Below are positions 7,395 through 13,013 of a stretch of DNA of 15,669 bases, piece after piece. The stretch is from positions 1-15,669 of the forward strand of contig JAPWUT010000017.1 in NCBI GenBank assembly GCA_028275425.1. The letters are read 5' to 3'. How positions within the stretch are numbered: the first letter of the stretch is position 1; every line of letters starts with the position of its first letter. A program made the position numbers and the translations under genes. The notes below the pieces were generated by a model. That model worked only from the letters and a program-made list of their open reading frames with translations, made no database searches and was not told where the DNA came from. The stretch is from Anaerolineae bacterium (GTDB lineage: Bacteria > Chloroflexota > Anaerolineae > SpSt-600).

Positions 7395-7818
7395 TGGCGA
7401 CCTGGCCAGGCTGAAGGGGATGGTATCCCCCTTCGGAGCCTTTTTTGATGCCGTGCTGGACCGTTATGCTGATGCGGCCATAGTGTTAGGGATGACCTGG
7501 TGGTCAATCCAACACGAAGACTTTGCCGGCACATGGCTTGTAGGCATTTTGGCCCTTTTGGGAAGCCTTATGGTAAGCTATTCCCGGGCCAGGGCTGAAG
7601 CTTCCCTCCGGGCCGAAAGCGATATCCCAATACTCTCCAGGCTTGCGGGTAGGGATGCCAGGCTGTTTCTCGTAATGCTGGGCGGAATTCTGGGGAAAGG
7701 CTACTGGACATTGCTGGCATTGGCCATCCTTACCCACCTCACAGTACTCCTGCGAATCCTCTACTTTGCAAAAAGGCTGGCCGTGAACGACCAGGCTCAG
7801 TCAAAAGAGGGGCGCTAA
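7189..7818 (+). CDS. CDP-alcohol phosphatidyltransferase family protein (DIPPS-like)
   Basis: A 209-residue polytopic membrane enzyme with the family motif D66-GV-D69-G70-DL-A73-R74, eight residues, then G83-AFF-D87-AVL-D91. All metal-binding Asp residues are present. Several hydrophobic segments (about 31-60, 92-130, 155-190) fit six membrane helices. The N-terminus MPEGIISQHLNRRFSRPLAR resembles the linker preceding the DIPPS domain of fused IPCT-DIPPS enzymes. These transfer phospho-inositol from CDP-inositol to inositol-phosphate, giving phosphorylated di-myo-inositol phosphate, a heat and salt solute. The start ATG 7189 has AGGGAGG (7176-7182) six bases upstream, so independent initiation is plausible. 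It overlaps the preceding frame by 206 bases. An alternative product is an inositol phospholipid. Inositol-phosphate synthase and a phosphatase are not in the window. The coding region runs straight into a terminator. Confidence 0.82.
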   Translation: MPEGIISQHLNRRFSRPLARILALTPVTPNFISFLSFLTGLGAGIAFLKGQNLLGGILTQIASVMDGVDGDLARLKGMVSPFGAFFDAVLDRYADAAIVLGMTWWSIQHEDFAGTWLVGILALLGSLMVSYSRARAEASLRAESDIPILSRLAGRDARLFLVMLGGILGKGYWTLLALAILTHLTVLLRILYFAKRLAVNDQAQSKEGR

Positions 7819-7835
7819 AACGCCCCTTTTTGTCT
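7803..7835 (+). terminator. Intrinsic terminator of the inositol-phosphate unit
   Basis: GGGGCG (7809-7814), loop CTAAAA, CGCCCC (7821-7826), followed by TTTTTGTCT. Flanking AAAAGA and TTTTT can extend the stem. The stop codon of the phosphatidyltransferase (7816-7818) lies in the loop. Confidence 0.85.
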
Positions 7836-7898
7836 GCCCAGCCCTTGCTCCCAAAATCTAACGGAGGAGAGGGCGCTTCCAGTGCCCTTTGCACTTTT

Positions 7899-7922
7899 AG
7901 CCGGGCTGTTTACGGCCCGGCT
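7899..7922. repeat. 8-bp perfect hairpin
   Basis: AGCCGGGC (7899-7906) pairs with GCCCGGCT (7915-7922) around an 8-base loop. There is no following T-run, so it is not a standard terminator. It may be part of the repeat array that follows. Confidence 0.5.
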
Positions 7923-7935
7923 GGGTGTGCTGTGG

Positions 7936-7987
7936 GTGGAGGGGGCGCAGCCCCATCCCAGGGGGCTTGGGGGATGTGCCCCCAAAA
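7936..7987 (+). repeat. REP-like double hairpin, copy 1
   Basis: Two adjacent hairpins: GGGGC (7942-7946)/GCCCC (7950-7954) with loop GCA, and TTGGGGG (7967-7973)/CCCCCAA (7979-7985) with loop ATGTG. The same two-hairpin design, with most bases identical, occurs in reverse orientation at 12730-12782. Such paired G-rich stems are characteristic of REP/BIME-type extragenic elements. Function is unknown here. Confidence 0.75.
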
Positions 7988-8019
7988 ACCAAGAGAGGGG
8001 GCGAGTAGCCCGAATTAGC

Positions 8020-8052
8020 AACCAGGCCACGAGTGGGACCCAAAACGCTGGC
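8020..8052 (+). repeat. 33-base direct repeat, first copy
   Basis: The sequence beginning AACCAGGCCACGAGTGGGAC is exactly repeated at 8175-8207, 155 bases downstream. The bases after each copy (CCTCAGCCAACGGGGG-like) are also similar but diverged. This marks the period of a tandem intergenic repeat. Confidence 0.85.
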
Positions 8053-8089
8053 TAACCCTCAGCCAACGGGGGTAGGCAAACGGGGGGTC

Positions 8090-8140
8090 CAGGGGGGCGA
8101 AGCCCCCATGGCGGGGGGTTATGGGGGGTGTCCCCCCACA
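8090..8140 (+). repeat. REP-like double hairpin, copy 2
   Basis: GGGGGC (8093-8098)/GCCCCC (8102-8107) with loop GAA, then TGGGGGG (8122-8128)/CCCCCCA (8132-8138) with loop TGT. The layout matches copy 1 but loops and flanks differ, and both stems remain perfect. Compensating differences between copies suggest the fold itself is what is kept. Confidence 0.7.
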
Positions 8141-8174
8141 AAACCAAATTAGGGGCAAGCCTGCCACTCTTGCA

Positions 8175-8207
8175 AACCAGGCCACGAGTGGGACCCAAAA
8201 CGCTGGC
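8175..8207 (+). repeat. 33-base direct repeat, second copy
   Basis: An exact second copy of 8020-8052. It is followed by a diverged version of the same downstream sequence (8208-8240). Only two exact copies exist at this spacing, so this is a duplicated intergenic unit and not a CRISPR array. Confidence 0.85.
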
Positions 8208-8280
8208 AAGCCCTAAGCCCACGAGGGCGGGTAAACGGGGACTTATCCCACAAACTAAGACAGGCCTTAAAGGCCAATGT

Positions 8281-8309
8281 TTGCGCCAGGGCAAATTCGG
8301 TGATATCCT
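8281..8309 (+). promoter_or_regulatory. Probable promoter of the MNT-HEPN pair
   Basis: TTGCGC (8281-8286) and TATCCT (8304-8309) are 17 bases apart, and TG at 8301-8302 gives an extended -10. In 8281-8310, 27 of 30 bases are identical to 12944-12973 ahead of the methyltransferase gene, with similar distance to the start codon. The shared sequence strengthens the promoter reading, although a repeat remnant is possible. Confidence 0.5.
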
Positions 8310-8344
8310 TTAAGAGGCCGAGCATTGATTGGGGTAAGGTAAGG

Positions 8345-8638
8345 ATGAAGAAGCTTGAGGAAATTGTTCAAATTCTCAGGGAGCACAAAGGGGAGTTGGC
8401 CCAACGCTACGGAGTCCGGGAGCTCGCAATCTTCGGTTCCTATGTCCGGGGTGAGGCTACGCCGGAAAGCGACTTGGATATCTTAGTGGAATTTGATGAC
8501 CCGCCTGGCTTCTTCCGGTTCCTGCAACTGGAACAATACTTAAGCGAGCTCCTCGGCGTGCGTGTAGAGTTAGTTACACGGCAGGCCCTTAAACCCCATA
8601 TCGGACAACACATCCTCCAAGAGGCTTTGGAAATATGA
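8345..8638 (+). CDS. mntA: MNT-family nucleotidyltransferase, probable antitoxin
   Basis: A 97-residue minimal nucleotidyltransferase of the pol-beta superfamily. The active-site signature is GSYVRG at 31-36 followed by SDLDILV, with the metal-binding DxD at D43/D45. A third acidic residue sits in GVRVELV (E75). In characterised MntA-HepT systems this protein neutralises the HEPN toxin by adding AMP groups to it. The ATG at 8345 is preferred to the in-frame GTG at 8300 because homologous proteins begin at about this point and because GTG 8300 falls inside the predicted -10 element. The 3' end overlaps the HEPN gene by 4 bases (ATGA), the classical arrangement of such pairs. A close relative lies at 14551-14850. 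Confidence 0.85.
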   Translation: MKKLEEIVQILREHKGELAQRYGVRELAIFGSYVRGEATPESDLDILVEFDDPPGFFRFLQLEQYLSELLGVRVELVTRQALKPHIGQHILQEALEI

Positions 8639-8979
8639 GCCGAACTTTGAAGGACTACTTGGAAGATATTTGGAAATCAGCCAAAGAGGCTTTAGAATTC
8701 ACAGAAGGCATGACGTTTGAGGAATTTAGCCGTGATCGGAGAACCATTAATGCTGTCATTCGCTCTTTGGAGGTCATGGGAGAGGCAGCCAAGAAGGTCC
8801 CCGAGGATATGCGGGCAAAATATCCTGAAGTGCCGTGGAAAGAAATCGCAGGGATGCGTGATAAGCTCATTCACGAATACCATGGCGTTGACTTGCGGAT
8901 TATATGGAAAACTGTCCATGAGGATATTCCACTTCTGCTCCCCGCATTGGAAAAGTTAGCTAAAGAGGCTTCGTTGTAA
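8635..8979 (+). CDS. hepT: HEPN-domain (DUF86/HepT-like) ribonuclease toxin
   Basis: A 114-residue all-helical protein. The RX4-6H motif of HEPN RNases is visible as R75-DKLI-H80, followed by Y82, giving the R-x4-H-x-Y of HepT-type toxins. Known HepT proteins cleave RNA (tRNA in the best-studied case) and are silenced by MntA-dependent AMP addition, with the tyrosine of this motif as the target. Start ATG 8635 overlaps the stop of the upstream nucleotidyltransferase. Length, order and overlap all agree with an intact type VII toxin-antitoxin module. It lies in an island with helicase and methylase genes, so a role in phage defence or island maintenance is a fair inference. The catalytic residues look intact. 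Confidence 0.87.
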   Translation: MSRTLKDYLEDIWKSAKEALEFTEGMTFEEFSRDRRTINAVIRSLEVMGEAAKKVPEDMRAKYPEVPWKEIAGMRDKLIHEYHGVDLRIIWKTVHEDIPLLLPALEKLAKEASL

Positions 8980-9034
8980 AGGCGCTTCGGCTCTTGTAGA
9001 AGTCTTGCACAAAGTTGATGCTTCAGGGTGGGAA

Positions 9035-9394
9035 ATGTCGGAAGCTATGGAACTTCTGGGTCAAATAAAAAGAATCGTGGCAGAAATCGTAAGCTACCCC
9101 AAAGTGGTAACGGCGATTCTCTTTGGGCCCTGGGCCCAGGGAACCGTTACCCCGCTTTCCGATGTTGACCCCACCCTGATAACCCCACAATTTTTGAAGA
9201 AGAGGCCGAGGTCGGCAGCTTTTATTCGCCTATGGGGAAAGAAATCTTCGTGCGGGATGAAGAGAAGTATTTTGAAGTGCGGTGGGAAGTGCTCCACAAC
9301 TTCCTTGAGATGGACCATTTTTTCTAAGCTCTGGCTAAGGAAGCTTGCCGATGAAGTGGACTTCTTGACCCAGAAGGCCCTCGTCTATGTCTAA
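9035..9394 (+). pseudogene. Decayed MNT-type nucleotidyltransferase gene
   Basis: The reading frame from ATG 9035 gives a recognisable nucleotidyltransferase start: an ILFGPWAQG motif followed by SDVD. The catalytic GS is replaced by GP, and family resemblance stops at about 9190. From about 9190 to 9326 a sensible protein continues in the -1 frame (GSFYSPMGKEIFVRDEEKYF and onwards to a stop at 9324-9326). Near 9340 the first frame regains helical, charged sequence (LADEVDFLTQKALVYV). At least one and probably two frameshifts are therefore present. It lies between the intact MNT-HEPN pair and the helicase and may be the remains of a second, different toxin-antitoxin gene. A sequencing error could create one shift but would not explain the altered active site. 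Confidence 0.6.
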
Positions 9395-9411
9395 GCGCAA
9401 AAGGGGGTGGC

Positions 9412-12400
9412 ATGGGGGCTCTCGGCATTGAGCAAGGACAAATCTTGACTTCCCCGTTCTGGAGCGAGCCAATAGAAGTCCTTTGGGTGCAGCCTCGGGG
9501 GGAGCGCCTGGAGGTGAAAGGGGTCGGAATCCAGACCAAACAGTTCTACAACTTCATCCTGAGCCCAGCCGAGCTCGCCGAAATCAAAGCCGCCGAGATT
9601 GCCCGCAGAGATTTCTCTGGCAACCCCGAAGCTTTCTTCTTGGCCATAGAGGCCCACCGCATCCGCTTCGCCCACCAGTTTGACCCACTGTTGGCCGTCC
9701 ACGTATCCCAGATTGACCCCTTGCCGCACCAAATTGATGCCGTTTACCATTACATCCTGCGCAACCCCCGCATCCGCTTCCTCTTGGCCGATGACCCTGG
9801 GGCGGGCAAGACCATCATGGCCGGCCTTGTCCTCAAGGAGCTAAAGGCCCGGGGCCTTGTCCAACGCACTCTTATCGTAATCCCTGGCCATTTGCGGGAC
9901 CAGTGGCTCAGGGAGTTGAAGGAGCGCTTCGGCGAAACCTTCATAGTGGTAGACCGGGGCGTTGTGGAAGCCACTTGGGGACGCAATGTCTGGCAGGAGA
10001 ACGATCAAATCATCACTTCCATGGATTTTGCCAAGCAGGACGATATCATGGCCGCCTTGGCGGAAGCCCGCTGGGACTTGGTCATCGTGGATGAGGCGCA
10101 CAAACTGGCTGCCTACCGCTACGGAGAAAAGATAACCCGGACCGAGCGCTACAAGCTCGGAGAACTGCTATCCCGGACAAGCCAGTTCCTCCTCTTTCTA
10201 ACTGCTACCCCGCACCGGGGTGACCCGGAAAACTTCCGCCTCTTCCTGGACCTTTTGGTTCCGGGGATGTTTGCCACTACCGATATCCTCATGGAATCGG
10301 TGCAGAACAGGGATAACCCCCTATTCCTGCGGCGTCTGAAGGAGGACCTGCGGGATTTTGAAGGGAGGCCGCTCTTCCCCCCTCGCAAGGTCTTCACCCG
10401 TGTCTTCCGGCTGAACGAGGATGAAAAACGCCTCTACAACGCCGTCACCGAATACGTGGAGCGCTACTACAATCGCGCTCTGGCTGCCGATAAGCGCAAT
10501 GTGGCCTTTGCCCTGCTCATCCTGCAACGCCGGATGGCTTCCAGCGTCCGGGCCATACGCCGTTCCTTGGAGCGCCGTAAAGCTCGGCTGGAAGAACTCC
10601 TCAAGCTGGGCCAGTGGCTCTCCGAAAGGCGGACCGTGGACGAAGAAGAGCTGGAAGATGCCCCGGAGGTGGAAAGGCTCCGCCAAGAGGAAGAAATGCT
10701 GGAGCGCCTGACCGCTGCTGAAACACGCGAAGAGCTGGAGAGAGAAGTCCAAACCCTCGCCGAACTCATCCGATTGGCCAAGGAAGCCGAACGCCATGAG
10801 GTGGAAACCAAACTCAATGAGCTGCGCCAAGTCATAGAGGACAAACGCATCCGGGAAACAGGGGAGAAGCTGCTAATCTTCACCGAATCGCGGGAAACAT
10901 TGGAGTATCTGGCGGAGAAGCTATCCTCCTGGGGCTATAGCGTGACCAAGCTCCATGGCGGGATGAACTTGGATGAGCGCATCCGTGCCGAGCACGAGTT
11001 CCGGGAGCGAACCCAGGTGATGGTCTCAACCGAGGCCGGAGGGGAAGGAATCAACCTCCAGTTCTGCTCCATCATGGTCAACTACGATATCCCTTGGAAC
11101 CCGAACCGCCTGGAGCAAAGGATGGGCCGCATCCACCGCTACGGCCAGCCTAAAGAGGTCTACATCTACAACCTGGTCGCAATAGATACGCGTGAAGGCA
11201 TGGTCCTGAAAGCCCTCTTTGACAAGCTCGCCCGGATACAAGCGGCCTTGGGGAGCGACCGAGTCTTTGATGTCATCGGTGAGATGATGCCCGGACGTTC
11301 CCTAAAGGACCTCATCGTTGATGCCATCTCCCGCCGCCGCTCTTTGGAAGAAATCCTCAATGAGATTGAGGCTGTGCCCGATGAAGAGGCCATCCGCCGG
11401 GCTCGGGAAGCGGCTCTGGAGGCCCTGGCCACAAGGCACATTGACCTCCAGCGGGTCTTGGGAGAGGAGAGACGGGCGCGGGAAAACCGCCTGGTGCCGG
11501 AATACATTGAACGCTTCTTTGAGCGATGCGCTCGCTTCCTCAACATCCACATTGAGAAACGCCGCGATGGCCTCTGGCGCATCCCCCGTGTCCCCTACGA
11601 GCTTCGCCAAGCCTCTCAAGATTTCCGGAACCGCTACGGCGAAGTCTTCCCCGAATACAACCGGATAGCCTTTGACAAGGCCGAGGCTAAGCGCCATCAG
11701 GCGGTTTTCGTTGCCCCAGGCCATCCCCTCTTGGAAGCCATGATTGAGCGCATCATCGCCCAGCACGGGGCCGACCTCAAGCGTGGTGCAGTCTTCCTGG
11801 ACCCCGATGGAAGGCTGGACGGATGGATTTGGTTCCTCAAAGGGGAACTGCGCGACGGAGCAAACCGCATCGCTGGCCAGCGCCTGTTCGCCATCTTCCA
11901 ACCACGCGATGGTAGCCCTGTCCGCCCGTTGCCCTCTTCCATCCTCTGGGACCTCAAGCCTGCACCTGAGCATGCAGTCCAAGAAGGGGAGCCGCCGGAG
12001 GGGGATATAATCGCCTTCGTTGTGGAGAATCTCCTTGAGGAATACCGGCAGGAAATCCTGCAGCAGCGCCAGCGGGAGGCAGAGATAAAGCGGAAATACG
12101 GCCTCCGCTCCCTGGAGCAAATGCTCATGGATTCCACCGCCAGGCTGATGGAGTATGAGATTCGCCGCCTCCACGGTGAGCTTATACCCGATGCCGAAAT
12201 TCGCAATGAGGAACGGCGGAAGGAGGAGTTGGAAAACCGCAAGGAAGCCCTGAAGCGGGAGATTGAGCAGGAGACGCACATCCTCTTGACTACCCCCCAA
12301 ATCCTGGGCATAGCCAGAGTAATCCCGCAAGAAGCAGTTGAGCCAACAATGCGGCCGGATGAGCAGATTGAGGCCATAGGCATGCAGGTGGCCATAGCCT

Positions 12401-12720
12401 ACGAGCGGGAGAACGGCCGGGAACCGGAGGATGTATCGGGCCAGAACTTGGGCTACGACATCCGCTCCCATTCCCCCGATGGAAGCATCCGCTACATTGA
12501 AGTCAAAGCGCGGGCTGTTACGGGCCCCATCGCCCTGACCCCAAACGAATGGTTGATGGCTCTGCGCTTGGGTGAGGAGTATTGGCTTTACGTTGTGGAG
12601 CATGCCGCTACTGAACCCAGGCTTTACCCCATCCAGAACCCGGCCGCAAAGTTCCAGCCTGAGGAAGAGGTAGAGGTGGTGCGCTACGTGATTCGGAACT
12701 GGAAGGAAGCATTGGCATAA
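9412..12720 (+). CDS. SNF2-type superfamily 2 helicase with C-terminal DUF3883 domain
   Basis: A 1102-residue DNA-dependent ATPase. Motif I is DPGAGKT (128-134), Walker B is DEAH (227-230) and motif III is TATPHRGD (264-271). A long charged coiled-coil insert (about 385-480) separates the two RecA-like lobes. The second lobe carries motif IV-like LLIFTESRETL (487-497) and QRMGRIHRYGQ (569-579). The final ~90 residues match DUF3883: GYDIRS (D1016) and IEVKAR (E1030, K1032) resemble the D...ExK layout of PD-(D/E)xK nucleases. Such helicases occur in DISARM-like and other anti-phage loci together with DUF1156 methylases, as here. Upstream is GGGGGTGG six to thirteen bases before the ATG. The DDPGAGKT form differs from the DExGLGKT of chromatin remodellers. 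Individual function is inferred. Confidence 0.9.
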   Translation: MGALGIEQGQILTSPFWSEPIEVLWVQPRGERLEVKGVGIQTKQFYNFILSPAELAEIKAAEIARRDFSGNPEAFFLAIEAHRIRFAHQFDPLLAVHVSQIDPLPHQIDAVYHYILRNPRIRFLLADDPGAGKTIMAGLVLKELKARGLVQRTLIVIPGHLRDQWLRELKERFGETFIVVDRGVVEATWGRNVWQENDQIITSMDFAKQDDIMAALAEARWDLVIVDEAHKLAAYRYGEKITRTERYKLGELLSRTSQFLLFLTATPHRGDPENFRLFLDLLVPGMFATTDILMESVQNRDNPLFLRRLKEDLRDFEGRPLFPPRKVFTRVFRLNEDEKRLYNAVTEYVERYYNRALAADKRNVAFALLILQRRMASSVRAIRRSLERRKARLEELLKLGQWLSERRTVDEEELEDAPEVERLRQEEEMLERLTAAETREELEREVQTLAELIRLAKEAERHEVETKLNELRQVIEDKRIRETGEKLLIFTESRETLEYLAEKLSSWGYSVTKLHGGMNLDERIRAEHEFRERTQVMVSTEAGGEGINLQFCSIMVNYDIPWNPNRLEQRMGRIHRYGQPKEVYIYNLVAIDTREGMVLKALFDKLARIQAALGSDRVFDVIGEMMPGRSLKDLIVDAISRRRSLEEILNEIEAVPDEEAIRRAREAALEALATRHIDLQRVLGEERRARENRLVPEYIERFFERCARFLNIHIEKRRDGLWRIPRVPYELRQASQDFRNRYGEVFPEYNRIAFDKAEAKRHQAVFVAPGHPLLEAMIERIIAQHGADLKRGAVFLDPDGRLDGWIWFLKGELRDGANRIAGQRLFAIFQPRDGSPVRPLPSSILWDLKPAPEHAVQEGEPPEGDIIAFVVENLLEEYRQEILQQRQREAEIKRKYGLRSLEQMLMDSTARLMEYEIRRLHGELIPDAEIRNEERRKEELENRKEALKREIEQETHILLTTPQILGIARVIPQEAVEPTMRPDEQIEAIGMQVAIAYERENGREPEDVSGQNLGYDIRSHSPDGSIRYIEVKARAVTGPIALTPNEWLMALRLGEEYWLYVVEHAATEPRLYPIQNPAAKFQPEEEVEVVRYVIRNWKEALA

Positions 12721-12729
12721 ATTTGAGAA

Positions 12730-12782
12730 TTTTGGGGGCACATCCCCCAAACCCCCTGGGAGGGGGCTGTGCCCCCTCCACT
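12730..12782 (-). repeat. REP-like double hairpin, copy 3 (inverted)
   Basis: TTGGGGG (12732-12738)/CCCCCAA (12744-12750) and GGAGGGGGC (12759-12767)/GCCCCCTCC (12771-12779). The reverse complement matches copy 1 (7936-7987) at nearly all positions, and the flank beyond it also matches 8049-8075. It therefore lies in the opposite orientation to copies 1 and 2, on the other side of the toxin-antitoxin and helicase genes. Confidence 0.75.
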
Positions 12783-12865
12783 CCCATTCCCCACCCCCGT
12801 TGGCTGAGGGCTTGCCGGGGTTTTGGGGTTAACCTCCCCCCGGCCCCTCTCCGAGGCGGAAATTT

Positions 12866-12905
12866 CCCCCTTCCCTCGCAGGGAAGGGGGTCAGGGGGTT
12901 AGGTC
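12866..12905. repeat. 11-bp perfect hairpin element shared with the window edge
   Basis: CCCCCTTCCCT (12866-12876) pairs with AGGGAAGGGGG (12880-12890) around loop CGC. Bases 12887-12905 are identical to window bases 1-19, so this is a dispersed element. No T-run follows, so it is not a typical terminator. Confidence 0.7.
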
Positions 12906-12943
12906 AGAAAAGCTCTTGCCCGGCCGATGGATACACCCAAAAC

Positions 12944-12972
12944 TTGCGCCAGGGGAAATTAGGTGCTATCCT
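12944..12972 (+). promoter_or_regulatory. Probable promoter of the DUF1156 methyltransferase unit
   Basis: TTGCGC (12944-12949), 17 bases, TATCCT (12967-12972), with TG at 12964-12965 as an extended -10. 27 of 30 bases in 12944-12973 match the sequence before the MNT-HEPN pair (8281-8310), while the surrounding bases do not align. Confidence 0.5.
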
Positions 12973-13013
12973 TATCTCAGGAAAAAGCCCAATCGGTGAG
13001 GGGAGTTTGAGCG

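Larger units (their letters stand above)
7833..8280. other. Gene-free, repeat-rich intergenic stretch
   Basis: About 450 bases with no believable gene. It holds one plain hairpin (7899-7922), two copies of a G-rich double hairpin (7936-7987 and 8090-8140) and a 33-base direct repeat (8020-8052 and 8175-8207). The open frames across it consist of translated repeat, with Pro/Gly/Arg-rich nonsense, and lack ribosome sites. Together the copies form an imperfect tandem array of about 155 bases per unit. It separates the riboswitch-controlled unit from the accessory island. Confidence 0.7.
12721..13013. other. Intergenic repeat block between helicase and methylase
   Basis: There is no gene here. 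In order it holds an inverted copy of the double hairpin (12730-12782), sequence matching the reverse complement of 8049-8075 (about 12794-12820), an 11-bp hairpin element (12866-12905) and a promoter-like sequence (12944-12972). The methylase Shine-Dalgarno GAGGGGAG is at 12998-13005, eight bases before the ATG. Confidence 0.75.

Noticed and set aside
8020..8207. CRISPR array
   Set aside because: Only two exact 33-base copies exist, 155 bases apart. The sequence between them is itself repeat-derived and no cas genes are present.
7815..8313. Several 60-80 codon frames on both strands in the repeat region
   Set aside because: They are translated repeats and hairpins (Pro/Gly/Arg-rich), repeated between copies, without ribosome sites.
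8300..8344. GTG start for the MNT antitoxin
   Set aside because: It falls inside the predicted extended -10 of its own promoter and adds 15 residues not typical of the family.
9365..9393. Promoter for the helicase gene (TTGACC at 9365-9370)
   Set aside because: The -35 is good, but no acceptable -10 lies 16-18 bases downstream. The helicase may be transcribed from the MNT-HEPN promoter.
11302..12750. 482-codon open frame antisense to the helicase
   Set aside because: It is a mirror of a GC-rich, strongly biased gene. It starts within the inverted repeat, has no recognisable domains, and the sense strand carries all helicase and DUF3883 motifs.
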